A stretch of 14,303 nucleotides of DNA from Planctomycetota bacterium (GTDB taxonomy: Bacteria; Planctomycetota; Planctomycetia; Pirellulales; UBA1268), in NCBI GenBank assembly GCA_003670825.1, contig QWQL01000139.1:1-14303 (forward strand), written 5' to 3'. Made by a program: the position numbers and the translations under genes. Shown piece after piece: positions 1 through 7,146 of this stretch. Each line of letters opens with the position of its first letter. The stretch's first letter is position 1. The notes below the pieces were generated by a model that ran no database searches, had not been told where the DNA came from, and was given only the letters and a program-made list of their open reading frames with translations.

Positions 1-1432
1 CCGGCTGGTGGGGCGATTGGGCAGGGCCCGAGCGGTGCTCGTCGAGCCGCCGCGCCGCGCGAACCGCCCGCACGAGGCCGGTGGGTCCATCGCGGCTGAG
101 GATCTCGAGACCGCGGGCGAACGAGCGGCGGATGGCCGCCGGCGAGGAGAGGCGGCCGGCGACGAACCGGCCGGTGGCGGCGAGCCGATGGACGAACGGT
201 CGACCGTGGGAGCGGGTCAGCCGCACGGCCGTGCGGAGCGGGGAGGTCACCCGCCACGACGTGCTCCGGGTGAGTTCGGCGACGGTGGCTTCGAGGGCTG
301 CGATCCGCTCAGCCTGCGCCGCGGTGGTGTGGTCGCGGTCCGCGGCGGCTGCCAGGCCGGCGGATTCGAGTTGGCGAGCGTGTGCCTGGGCGGCATTGAG
401 TTGCCCGGCGAGCTGGTGGCCGCTCTCGGCGAGCGTCGTCACCTCCTGCTCGGTGGCCATCATCAGCCGCTGGGCATCGTGGAGCTGACACTCGGCCTCC
501 CGGGACACGGCCTCGGCATCGTGTGCGCGTGTGGTGGCCGTGGCCACGTCGGCCTCCAGGGCACGTGCCCGCCGTTCGAGCCCGCGGACGCGCTGCCACT
601 CGGCAAGAGCGTGGTCGAGGGTCACGCGGTCCAGCGTCACTCGGTCCAGGCGTGGCGGCAGAGTGGCCGTCGCGGCGTGTGGTCCGCCGCCGAGTGCGCG
701 GAGCTCCTCCAGCAGGGTCACACAGGCTGGGTAACCGCGGGCGAGTAGCGCGGCGCGGTCTGGCGAGGCGGCCGTGAGCCACTCGGGATGAAACGTGGTC
801 GACGGCTCGCCCAGGGGAACACCGAGCAGCGTGCGGATCTCCCCAATGGTGCCGGACGGATCGGCGGCCACCTGGCCCACCTCCCGCACCAGCACTCGCG
901 CGGGATGCCGACGGGCGAAGTCGCACAGCAGCCGGTTGACGTGCATCCACACCTCGACGGCCAACGACGGATTGGCTTCGAACACCGGATCGCCCCGGCG
1001 GTAGAGGGAATCGACCACGTCCCACGGCTCGCGAAACAAAAACAGGTAGCGGGCGTCGGGAATGACCGAATCCCAGAAGTCGAGCAGCAGCGCGGTCCGC
1101 GGATCCTTCCAGCCCCAGGGTTTCCCCAGCGCCCGGCGGGCTGCGACGAGCGGCTCCGCCTGGTTGCGAAAGGCCGGCCCGGGCTCGACCCGAACCCCGC
1201 TCACGAAGCCGTCATCGGAGAGGCCGTGGGACCGCAGCAGGTGGCGGTCGAACTCGTAGAACTCGAGATCCTCGAAGTGCCCCAGCGGATTGCTGGCATG
1301 CGGGGCGAGCATCCGCCCACCGAGATACAGCCCCGCGTCGTGGAGGAGCGAGGCCGCGAACGACGTGCCCGAGCGGTGCATGCCCGTGATCACGAGCACG
1401 GGCGCTGGCGGGAAGGCGGTGGACTCGCTCAT
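1..1432 (-). CDS. Sulfotransferase-family protein with coiled coil (3' end missing)
   Basis: The frame stays open from an ATG at 1432-1430 to the left edge: 477 complete codons without a stop, so the C-terminus is outside the window. Residues 12-25 read PVLVITGMHRSGTS, the 5'-phosphosulfate-binding P-loop of sulfotransferases. GWKDPR at 107-112 and RYLFLFREPWDVVDSL at 128-143 match the later conserved strands, the second being the 3'-phosphate-binding type. Residues about 280-390 are a charged, Ala/Glu/Gln-rich probable coiled coil. TSWRVTSPLR at 391-400 resembles the linker that in many bacterial surface-polysaccharide proteins leads into glycosyltransferase domains; that link is from memory. 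It lies 136 bases downstream of rfbC on the same strand, so a role in sulfating or building a surface glycan is inferred. The sulfotransferase domain is well supported; substrate and C-terminal domains are unknown. Confidence 0.85.
   Translation of the reverse strand, partial: MSESTAFPPAPVLVITGMHRSGTSFAASLLHDAGLYLGGRMLAPHASNPLGHFEDLEFYEFDRHLLRSHGLSDDGFVSGVRVEPGPAFRNQAEPLVAARRALGKPWGWKDPRTALLLDFWDSVIPDARYLFLFREPWDVVDSLYRRGDPVFEANPSLAVEVWMHVNRLLCDFARRHPARVLVREVGQVAADPSGTIGEIRTLLGVPLGEPSTTFHPEWLTAASPDRAALLARGYPACVTLLEELRALGGGPHAATATLPPRLDRVTLDRVTLDHALAEWQRVRGLERRARALEADVATATTRAHDAEAVSREAECQLHDAQRLMMATEQEVTTLAESGHQLAGQLNAAQAHARQLESAGLAAAADRDHTTAAQAERIAALEATVAELTRSTSWRVTSPLRTAVRLTRSHGRPFVHRLAATGRFVAGRLSSPAAIRRSFARGLEILSRDGPTGLVRAVRAARRLDEHRSGPAQSPHQP
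614..649 (-). repeat. Short tandem repeat inside the sulfotransferase-type gene
   Basis: Residues 262-273 of the protein read LDRVTLDRVTLD, two and a half copies of a five-residue unit encoded by near-identical 15-base units. It sits just before the coiled-coil segment and probably marks a small replication-slippage expansion in a linker. Confidence 0.6.
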
Positions 1433-1481
1433 CGCGCACGCGTGGGGCGGACTGACGCCGCGACAGCGGACGTTCAGCCCA

Positions 1482-1509
1482 ACCCTACCTGTGGCCGGGG
1501 TCAAGTCAA
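1482..1509 (-). promoter_or_regulatory. Possible promoter for the sulfotransferase-type gene
   Basis: On the minus strand, TTGACT (1509-1504) is followed after 16 bases by TAGGGT (1487-1482), about 50 bases upstream of the start codon. The -35-like hexamer is a good match to the sigma-70 consensus; the -10-like hexamer is poor. The 136-base gap after rfbC makes separate transcription possible, but readthrough from the rfb genes is equally likely. Confidence 0.3.
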
Positions 1510-1568
1510 GAAAACCAGCCGCGGGCGTGGGCGAATGCCCGGCGCAGCCGCGTTCACCGGCACGATCC

Positions 1569-2111
1569 TCACCGGGGGACGGCGGCAGCGAACGACAGGC
1601 CCTGCTGGTCCTTGTCGGAGACGACCGGCTCGGCGGACAGCGGCCAGGCGATCGCGAGCGTGGGATCGTTCCAGACGATGCATCGCTCGCCCGCGGGCGA
1701 GTAGTAGTCGGTGGTCTTGTAGAGCACCTCGGCCGAGTCGGTGAGCACGAGAAAGCCGTGGGCGAGGCCGGCGGGCACCCAGAGCTGACGGCGGTTCTCG
1801 GCGGAGAGCTCCACGGCCACCCACCTGCCGAAGGCCGGCGACTGCGGGCGGATGTCGACGGCGACGTCGTAGATCGCGCCCCGGACAACGCGGACGAGTT
1901 TTCCCTGGGGCCGGTCGGTCTGATAATGCAGTCCGCGGAGCACGCCCGCGCGGCTGGAGCTCTGGTTGTCTTGCACGAACGCCGCGGGGCCGCCGATCGC
2001 CCGCTCGAATGCCGCGTGGTTGAAGCTCTCGAAGAAGTGGCCGCGGGAATCCTCGAAGACCCTGGGCTCGATCACGAGCACGCCGGGAATCGCCGTCGTT
2101 GTCAGGTTCAT
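1569..2111 (-). CDS. rfbC: dTDP-4-dehydrorhamnose 3,5-epimerase
   Basis: Cupin-fold epimerase (RmlC) that converts dTDP-4-keto-6-deoxy-glucose to dTDP-4-keto-rhamnose in the cytoplasm. The protein is 180 residues, the usual length. The family signature is complete: DSRGHFFESF at 21-30, the catalytic histidine in GVLRGLHYQ (His62), Lys71 in GKLVRV, His119 in GLAHGFLVL, and the conserved Tyr131 in VLYKTTDYYSP. The start ATG overlaps the rfbA stop by four bases (ATGA) and has a GAGG five bases upstream, indicating translational coupling. With rfbA and rfbB it makes the keto-sugar precursor of dTDP-rhamnose. No key residue appears to be missing. Confidence 0.96.
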   Translation of the reverse strand: MNLTTTAIPGVLVIEPRVFEDSRGHFFESFNHAAFERAIGGPAAFVQDNQSSSRAGVLRGLHYQTDRPQGKLVRVVRGAIYDVAVDIRPQSPAFGRWVAVELSAENRRQLWVPAGLAHGFLVLTDSAEVLYKTTDYYSPAGERCIVWNDPTLAIAWPLSAEPVVSDKDQQGLSFAAAVPR

Positions 2112-2992
2112 CGCGCCGCCTCATCCTTGAGCTCGAGCAGATAGCGGCCATAGCCGCTCTTGGCCAGGGGCGCCGCAAGCCGCTCGAGCTGGTCGTCATC
2201 GATCCAGCCGTTTCGCCAGACGATCTCCTCCGGGCAGCAGATCTTGAGTCCCTGCCGCTTCTCCAGCGACTGGATGAACTGCCCGGCCTCGAGCAGGCTG
2301 TCGTGCGTGCCGGTGTCGAGCCAGGCATCGCCGCGGCCCATCACCTGCACGTCGAGCTGGTTTCGCTCGAGATACACCCGGTTGACGTCGGTAATCTCCA
2401 GCTCGCCCCGGGGGCTCGGTTTCATCGTGCGGGCGATCTCAACCACGGCGGGATCGTAGAAGTAGAGGCCGGTGACGGCGTAGCGGCTCTGCGGATCCGC
2501 CGGTTTCTCGTGGATCGACTTGGCCCGGCCGCTCGCGTCGAACTCGACGACGCCATACCGCTCCGGGTCGGCGACGGGATAGGCGAAGACGGTGGCGCCC
2601 GTCGTCTGCCGGCTTGCCTCCTTGAGCCGTTCGCTGAGGCCGTGGCCGTAGAAGATGTTGTCGCCCAGCACGAGCACCGAGGGGCCGCCCGCCAGGAACT
2701 CGGCGCCGATGATGAAGGCCTGCGCGAGGCCGTCGGGCGTCGGCTGCACGGCGTAGCGGATGTCGACGCCCCAGCCGGAGCCGTCGCCGAGCAGTTCCTG
2801 GAACCGAGGGGTGTCTTGCGGCGTCGAGATCACGAGGATCTCGCGGATGCCCGCGAGCAACAGCACGCTCAGCGGGTAGTAGATCATCGGCTTGTCGTAG
2901 ACCGGCATCAGCTGCTTGGAAACGGCGAGCGTGACGGGGTGGAGCCGCGAACCGGCGCCGCCGGCGAGGATGATGCCTTTGCGTGTCTGCAT
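2108..2992 (-). CDS. rfbA: Glucose-1-phosphate thymidylyltransferase
   Basis: RmlA joins dTTP and glucose-1-phosphate to give dTDP-glucose, the first step of dTDP-deoxysugar synthesis. At 294 residues it has the normal length. Visible motifs are the nucleotide-binding loop GGAGSRL at 11-17 followed by SKQLMPVYDKPM (25-36), GDNIFYG at 110-116 with the metal-binding Asp111, IHEKP at 160-164, and WLDTGTH at 224-230. The gene starts only 18 bases after the stop of the rmlD remnant and overlaps rfbC by four bases. Its ribosome-binding site is poor (AAGG almost touching the ATG), which fits an origin in a coupled operon whose upstream gene has since shrunk. Confidence 0.97.
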   Translation of the reverse strand: MQTRKGIILAGGAGSRLHPVTLAVSKQLMPVYDKPMIYYPLSVLLLAGIREILVISTPQDTPRFQELLGDGSGWGVDIRYAVQPTPDGLAQAFIIGAEFLAGGPSVLVLGDNIFYGHGLSERLKEASRQTTGATVFAYPVADPERYGVVEFDASGRAKSIHEKPADPQSRYAVTGLYFYDPAVVEIARTMKPSPRGELEITDVNRVYLERNQLDVQVMGRGDAWLDTGTHDSLLEAGQFIQSLEKRQGLKICCPEEIVWRNGWIDDDQLERLAAPLAKSGYGRYLLELKDEAAR

Positions 2993-3010
2993 GCCTTGGT
3001 CACTACCGCG

Positions 3011-3196
3011 CTATGGGGAGAACTGGGCCGCCAGGGTGGCCACCACAGATCGTGCATCATCCTGCCACTCGGGCAGCCGCTTGCCGAGTGCGGTTTCGAG
3101 TTTTGCCGTGCAGAGCCGCGAATTGGCGGGCCGGCGGGCCGGCCGAGGAGTGCGGCTCCGACCTGGCCTCGCGTGCCCCTTCGGCAGGATCGTCAG
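3011..3196 (-). pseudogene. rfbD: Remnant of dTDP-4-dehydrorhamnose reductase (rmlD C-terminus)
   Basis: Between rfbB and rfbA one minus-strand frame encodes a clear RmlD C-terminus: 46 residues (3151 down to the TAG at 3013-3011) containing PARRPANSRL, then a TAKLETALGKRLPEWQDD stretch. This matches the family's closing PxARRPxNSRLxTxKL...LPxW pattern. A full RmlD is about 290-300 residues, so roughly the first 230, including the NAD(P)-binding Rossmann fold and catalytic Tyr/Lys, are absent. No ATG, GTG or TTG lies upstream in this frame before the rfbB stop. A purine-rich GGAAGGAA at 3207-3200 precedes a CTG at 3196 that begins LTILPKG, faintly like the MxILVTG start of RmlD, so an internal deletion that kept both ends is possible but speculative. 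An assembly collapse is the main alternative. Confidence 0.75.
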
Positions 3197-3220
3197 CGGT
3201 TCCTTCCGGCGGAGCGGATC

Positions 3221-4279
3221 TCAGCCGCCGTAGTGCTTGGCGATCCAGTCGCGGTAGCCGCCGCTGGTGACGTCGGCCACCCAGTCCTGGTGATCGAGGT
3301 ACCAGCGCACCGTCCGCCGCATGCCCGTCTCGAACGTCTCCGCCGGCTGCCAGCCGAGTTCGGCGGTGATCTTCCGGGCGTCGATCGCGTAGCGGCGGTC
3401 GTGTCCCGGCCGGTCCTTCACGTAGGTGATCAGCGAGGCGTAGGGGGTGCCGTCGGCCCGCGGCCGCTCGGCGTCGAGGATGCCGCAGAGCGTCTGCACG
3501 ACGTCGATATTCGCCTTCTCGCTTGAGCCACCGACGCAGTAGACCTCGCCCGCCCGCCCAGACTCGAGCACATGGCGGATCGCGGAGCAGTGGTCGCCCA
3601 CGTAGAGCCAGTCGCGGATCTGTCGGCCGTCGCCGTAGATCGGCAGCGGCTTGCCCGCGAGGGCGTTGGCGATGATCAGCGGGATGAGCTTCTCCGGAAA
3701 CTGCCAGGGACCATAGTTGTTGGAACAGTTGGTGGTCAGCACCGGCAGCCCGTAGGTGTGGTGGTAGCCGCGGACGAGGTGGTCGCTCGCCGCCTTGCTG
3801 GCGGCGTAGGGGCTGTTGGGTAGGTACTGGTTCGTCTCCGAGAAGGGCGGGTCGCCCGCCGCCAGCGTGCCGAAGACCTCGTCGGTCGAGACGTGCAGAA
3901 ACCGGAAGGCGTCGCGGCTGGCCTGGGGCAGCGCCGACCAGTAGGCCCGGGCGGCCTCCAGCAGCCGGAACGTGCCCACGATGTTCGTGTCGACGAAGTC
4001 ACCCGGGCCGTGGATCGAGCGGTCGACGTGGCTCTCGGCCGCGAAGTGAACGATCGCCCGCACCGCGTGGTCGGCCAGGAGACTCTCGAGCAGGGGCTGG
4101 TCGGCGATGTCACCGCGGACGAACCGGTGGCGGGCGTCTCCCGCGAGGCCGTCGAGGTTCCGGACGTTGCCGGCGTAGGTGAGCTTGTCGAGGTTGACGA
4201 CCGGCTCGTCGGTGCCGGCCAGCCAGTCGAGGACGAAGTTGGAGCCGATGAAGCCGGCGCCGCCGGTGACGAGGATCAT
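3221..4279 (-). CDS. rfbB: dTDP-glucose 4,6-dehydratase
   Basis: RmlB is an NAD-dependent short-chain dehydrogenase-family enzyme that turns dTDP-glucose into dTDP-4-keto-6-deoxy-glucose. Starting at the ATG at 4279 gives 352 residues, the family length, with the Rossmann loop GGAGFIG at 6-12 right after the start. The active site is intact: STDEVFG with Asp133 and Glu134, and SPYAASKAASD with the Tyr158-Lys162 pair. Further family blocks are NCSNNYGPWQFPEKLIP (184-200), DWLYVGDH (223-230) and DRPGHDRRYAID (289-300). The frame stays open 120 bases further upstream, but that part is not conserved. It is probably the first gene of the operon. The rmlD remnant follows directly after its stop codon, in the same frame. 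Confidence 0.97.
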   Translation of the reverse strand: MILVTGGAGFIGSNFVLDWLAGTDEPVVNLDKLTYAGNVRNLDGLAGDARHRFVRGDIADQPLLESLLADHAVRAIVHFAAESHVDRSIHGPGDFVDTNIVGTFRLLEAARAYWSALPQASRDAFRFLHVSTDEVFGTLAAGDPPFSETNQYLPNSPYAASKAASDHLVRGYHHTYGLPVLTTNCSNNYGPWQFPEKLIPLIIANALAGKPLPIYGDGRQIRDWLYVGDHCSAIRHVLESGRAGEVYCVGGSSEKANIDVVQTLCGILDAERPRADGTPYASLITYVKDRPGHDRRYAIDARKITAELGWQPAETFETGMRRTVRWYLDHQDWVADVTSGGYRDWIAKHYGG

Positions 4280-4321
4280 GCGTGCGTGGAGTTCCGTGAG
4301 GCGGTGCCGGGCGTGGCCTGC

Positions 4322-4362
4322 CGCGGCCGTCGGGGCGACATCGCCCGCCAGGCCCGGCCGCG
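4322..4362. repeat. Nested inverted repeat between rfbB and the 78-residue gene
   Basis: An outer arm CGCGGCCG (4322-4329) pairs perfectly with CGGCCGCG (4355-4362). Inside it, GGGCGA (4333-4338) pairs with TCGCCC (4341-4346). As RNA on either strand this forms a strong GC-rich hairpin. It lies about 43 bases upstream of the rfbB start, beside the AT-rich hexamer at 4367-4373. It could be a leader structure of the rfbB mRNA or an operator for the divergent promoters; the sequence does not decide. Confidence 0.55.
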
Positions 4363-4366
4363 AGGC

Positions 4367-4373
4367 TATTATG
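4367..4373. promoter_or_regulatory. Candidate -10 element(s) in the divergent rfbB intergenic region
   Basis: An isolated AT-rich stretch in very GC-rich DNA reads TATTAT on the plus strand (4367-4372) and CATAAT on the minus strand (4373-4368). Each is one mismatch from TATAAT. No convincing -35 hexamer is seen for either direction. For the minus strand, a start about seven bases downstream would place the nested hairpin at the very 5' end of the rfbB transcript. For the plus strand it lies about 55 bases before the small helical protein gene. Confidence 0.35.
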
Positions 4374-4428
4374 TAGCGGACTTCCGCCAGGCCTCCCATC
4401 CCGGTCCGCCCCGCCCATCCGGTGCCCC

Positions 4429-4665
4429 ATGCTGTCGCCCGAGCAGGTCGTCGACGCCTCGTTCCTCGAAGCCCGCCACATGCTGCTGGAAATCGCCGCC
4501 CTTCTCGACCGTTACGACGCGGCGGTGGCCCGCGGGGCAGAGGCCGGTTCGCCGGTTGCGACGGCCAAACTCGCCGCCCTGCGGCAGGCCCTGGGCGTTC
4601 TGCGGGAGCCGGCCCCGCCGCAGGATCGGACCGTGGCCCTCCTCGAACTCTTCGCCCAGGCCTGA
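4429..4665 (+). CDS. Small helical protein of unknown function
   Basis: A 78-residue protein, mostly predictable as alpha helix: FLEARHMLLEIAALLDRYDAA at 12-32, a short Ala/Gly turn, then ATAKLAALRQALGVL at 44-58 and a C-terminal RTVALLELFAQA. No signal peptide, membrane segment, cysteine or catalytic motif is visible. No Shine-Dalgarno sequence precedes the ATG, which favours a leaderless or weakly initiated message. It stands 39 bases before the TatD-family gene on the same strand, so co-transcription is likely. I do not recognise a named family. Its position before an EDB-type hydrolase recalls the uncharacterised first gene of ebo clusters, but it is too short for me to call it EboA. Coding status is supported by the tight spacing and absence of a better frame. 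Confidence 0.7.
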   Translation: MLSPEQVVDASFLEARHMLLEIAALLDRYDAAVARGAEAGSPVATAKLAALRQALGVLREPAPPQDRTVALLELFAQA

Positions 4666-4704
4666 TCTCCTGTCTGCCATCCCCGGAGCGAGGGACACCC
4701 TGTC

Positions 4705-5547
4705 ATGCAGATTATCCAGCCCCACTACCACGCGATCGCCCGCACCGCACAGGACTACGAGCGGATGGCGATGAGCGGCGTCGTGGCCGTCGCCGAGCCC
4801 GCCTTCTGGGCTGGCTTCGACCGCCTCTACCCGGAAACGTTCCTCGACTACTTCCGGCAGATCTCGGAGTTTGAGCCGACGCGGGCGGCCCAGTACGGCA
4901 TCCGGCACTTCTCCTGGGTGGCGGTGAACCCAAAGGAGGCGGAAAACCAGGCGCTCACCCGCGAGGTGCTCGCGCACTTCCCCGAGTTCTTCGCCAAGCC
5001 GACGGTGCTCGGCGTGGGGGAGACGGGCCTGCACAAGTCGACGAAGAACGAATGCGAGTCACTCGAGGCCCACGTCGAGATCGCGATGAAGCACGGGCAG
5101 CTCGTGCTGATTCACACGCCGCACCTGGCCGACAAGGCTCACGGCACCAGGCGGGTGCTCGAGGTGCTCGCCGGCATGAACATCGACCGCGAGCGGGTCT
5201 GGATCGACCACGTCGAAGAGCAGACCATCAAGCCGTGCCTCGACGCGGGCTACTGGGTCGGATTCACGCTCTATCCCATCACCAAGTGCTCGCCGAAGCG
5301 GGCGGTCGACATGCTGGAGAAGTACGGCACGGGGCGGATTCTGGTGAACTCGTCGGCCGACTGGGGCCCCAGCGATCCCTTCACCCTGCAGGAGTGCACC
5401 CTCGAGTTTCGCCGCCGCGGCCACACGCTGCAGGAGGCGATCGAGGTGTTTCACAACAACCCCTGCCGGTTCCTGGGTCAAAACCCAAAGTTCGACATCA
5501 AGCCGATCCGCGTGGAGATGGCCGAGGAGGAACCGGCGTGCGGATGA
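4705..5547 (+). CDS. TatD-family metal-dependent hydrolase, EDB-cluster type
   Basis: A 280-residue amidohydrolase-superfamily TIM barrel. The metal ligands expected for TatD proteins can be placed: His7 and His9 in QPHYHA, Glu106 in GVGETGLHKS, His137 in LVLIHTPH, His169 in WIDHVEE, and Asp219 in VNSSADWG. The blocks EPAFWAGFDR (31-40), FLDYFRQISEFEPTRAAQYG (46-65) and VAVNPKEAEN (72-81) are, from memory, typical of the TatD-like hydrolase found in EDB (ebo) clusters rather than of the DNA-exonuclease TatD itself. An AGGGA sits nine bases before the ATG. None of the other ebo partners (UbiA-like prenyltransferase, dehydroquinate-synthase-like protein, phosphodiesterase) is in the window. Substrate is unknown; general family assignment is firm. 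Confidence 0.88.
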   Translation: MQIIQPHYHAIARTAQDYERMAMSGVVAVAEPAFWAGFDRLYPETFLDYFRQISEFEPTRAAQYGIRHFSWVAVNPKEAENQALTREVLAHFPEFFAKPTVLGVGETGLHKSTKNECESLEAHVEIAMKHGQLVLIHTPHLADKAHGTRRVLEVLAGMNIDRERVWIDHVEEQTIKPCLDAGYWVGFTLYPITKCSPKRAVDMLEKYGTGRILVNSSADWGPSDPFTLQECTLEFRRRGHTLQEAIEVFHNNPCRFLGQNPKFDIKPIRVEMAEEEPACG

Positions 5548-5608
5548 CCAGGGAATCGTCGTGCGTCACTACGGCGCGGCCGGGAGTTTCACCGCGGGGC
5601 CCGCGAGG

Positions 5609-6124
5609 ATGAGTTCCCACACCCAGCTCTCGCTCGTTCGCCACCTCTCGTTCTGCGCGGGGCACCGGCTCTACGGACACGAGGGCCGCTGTGCCTTTCT
5701 CCATGGCCACAACTACCGCGTCGACATCGAGGTCGAGGCGGAAGGGGGTGGAACGGCGGTCGACGACGTGGGCCGGGTCGTCGACTTCTCGCTGATCAAG
5801 AAGCGAATGCTCGGCTGGCTCGACGAGCACTGGGACCACGCGTTTATTCTCTTCGAGAAGGACGAGACGACGCTGGCGGCCGTCCGCACGGCCGAGCCCA
5901 CCAAGTATTTTGTGCTGCCCTGGAATCCTACGGCCGAGAACATGGCCCGCTACCTGTTGGAAGTGGTGGCGCCGCACGTGCTCGCCGGGCTCGGCGTGCT
6001 CGCTAGGCGGGTGAGCCTGTGGGAGACCGACGAGGCCTGTGCCGTGGCGACGCTCGTGGGGAGGCCGACCGAGCCGCCGGTGCCGGTCGGGTCGGTCGTG
6101 ATCGTCGACGGGAGAACGCGATGA
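5609..6124 (+). CDS. queD: 6-carboxytetrahydropterin / 6-pyruvoyl-tetrahydropterin synthase family protein (QueD-like)
   Basis: T-fold enzyme acting on 7,8-dihydroneopterin triphosphate. In bacteria this is usually QueD, which makes 6-carboxytetrahydropterin for queuosine and other 7-deazaguanines. From the ATG at 5609 it is 171 residues, somewhat longer than E. coli QueD. The zinc ligands are His19 (CAGHRL) and His32/His34 (RCAFLHGHNY), with the catalytic Cys28 four residues before the HGH. RVVDFSLIK (56-64), WDHAFIL (75-81), NPTAENMARYL (106-116) and the final VSLWET with Glu139 complete the signature. A GTG at 5561 would add 16 unconserved residues. The stop overlaps the hemB start by four bases. 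No other queuosine genes are in the window, so a pterin role other than queuosine remains possible. Confidence 0.88.
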   Translation: MSSHTQLSLVRHLSFCAGHRLYGHEGRCAFLHGHNYRVDIEVEAEGGGTAVDDVGRVVDFSLIKKRMLGWLDEHWDHAFILFEKDETTLAAVRTAEPTKYFVLPWNPTAENMARYLLEVVAPHVLAGLGVLARRVSLWETDEACAVATLVGRPTEPPVPVGSVVIVDGRTR

Positions 6125-7146
6125 CGATGCAGCCCTTTCCGGGCCGGTTTCCGGACACCCGCCTCCGCCGCATCAGGCGGCACGGCTGGCTTCGTCGGGC
6201 CGTCGCCGAGACGGTGCTCTCGTCTGCCGACCTCGTCTGGCCGCTGTTCGTGCACGACCACGAGATGGCTCTGCCGGTGGCAAGCATGCCCGGCGTGGAG
6301 CGCCTGCCCATCGAGGGGATCCTGCGGGCCGCCGGGGAGGCGCTCCGGCTGGGCATTCCGGCGATTGCGATCTTTCCCGTGGTCGAAGCGGCACGAAAGA
6401 CCGATGACGCGGCGGAGGCCTGCAATCCCGAGAACCTCGCCTGCCGCACGGTGCGGGCCGTCAGGAAAGAGTATGGCGACGCCCTGGGCATCGTCTGTGA
6501 CGTGGCCCTCGATCCCTACACCAGCCACGGCCACGACGGCCTCCTGAAGGATGGGCAGATCGTCAACGACGAAACGGTGGAAGTGCTCTGCCGGCAGGCG
6601 GTCGTCCTTGCCGACGCGGGCTGCCACGTCGTGGCCCCGTCCGACATGATGGACGGCCGGGTCGGGTCGCTGCGGCTGGCGCTCGACGAGCACGAGCACG
6701 ATGGCGTGGCGATCCTCGCCTACGCCGCCAAGTATGCCTCGGCCTTCTACGGTCCGTTTCGCGATGCCGTGGGCAGTTCGACAGCCCTGGGTACGGCGGC
6801 AGGCCGGGGTCTGGGTGACAAGAAGACCTATCAGATGGACGTCGCCAACACCGATGAGGCCCTCCGTGAGGTGGCCCTCGACGTCGCCGAGGGGGCCGAC
6901 ATCGTGATGGTCAAACCGGCGGGCACGTCGCTCGACGTAATCTGGCGGGTGAAGGCGGCCTTCGGCGTGCCAACGTTTGCCTACCAGGTGAGCGGTGAAT
7001 ACGCGATGATCAAGGCCGCCGCCGAGAATGGGTGGCTCGATGGCACGCAGGCGGCCCTGGAGAGCGTGCTGGTGATCAAACGGGCAGGGGCCGACGGCAT
7101 CCTCACCTACTTTGCTCCCGAGATCGCCCGCTGCCTCGGCCGCTGA
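6121..7146 (+). CDS. hemB: Delta-aminolevulinic acid dehydratase (porphobilinogen synthase)
   Basis: Condenses two 5-aminolevulinates to porphobilinogen, the first common step of haem and other tetrapyrroles. The protein is 341 residues. The two Schiff-base lysines are Lys204 (AYAAKYASAFYGPFRDA) and Lys265 (IVMVKPAGTSLD). Where E. coli HemB has its zinc triad of three cysteines, this protein has Ala129, Asp131 and Asp139 (DVALDPYTSHGHDG), the pattern of the magnesium-type enzymes such as that of Pseudomonas. The start ATG overlaps the queD-like stop (ATGA), with GGGAG six bases upstream, so translation is probably coupled. The frame is open upstream as well, but only from this start does the protein match the family. 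No terminator-like hairpin with a U-run follows. Confidence 0.97.
   Translation: MTMQPFPGRFPDTRLRRIRRHGWLRRAVAETVLSSADLVWPLFVHDHEMALPVASMPGVERLPIEGILRAAGEALRLGIPAIAIFPVVEAARKTDDAAEACNPENLACRTVRAVRKEYGDALGIVCDVALDPYTSHGHDGLLKDGQIVNDETVEVLCRQAVVLADAGCHVVAPSDMMDGRVGSLRLALDEHEHDGVAILAYAAKYASAFYGPFRDAVGSSTALGTAAGRGLGDKKTYQMDVANTDEALREVALDVAEGADIVMVKPAGTSLDVIWRVKAAFGVPTFAYQVSGEYAMIKAAAENGWLDGTQAALESVLVIKRAGADGILTYFAPEIARCLGR

Noticed and set aside
8..748. Long plus-strand open frames opposite the sulfotransferase-type gene
   Set aside because: They are Gly/Arg-rich with no recognisable motif, and are the antisense of a gene with clear P-loop and sulfotransferase motifs.
788..1744. 318-codon plus-strand open frame
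   Set aside because: It runs antisense across the sulfotransferase start and the rfbC end, both well supported; its composition is that of a GC-rich shadow frame.
5561..5608. GTG start giving a longer QueD-like protein
   Set aside because: The 16 added residues are unconserved and no ribosome-binding site supports the GTG; the ATG at 5609 starts just before the family's first strand.
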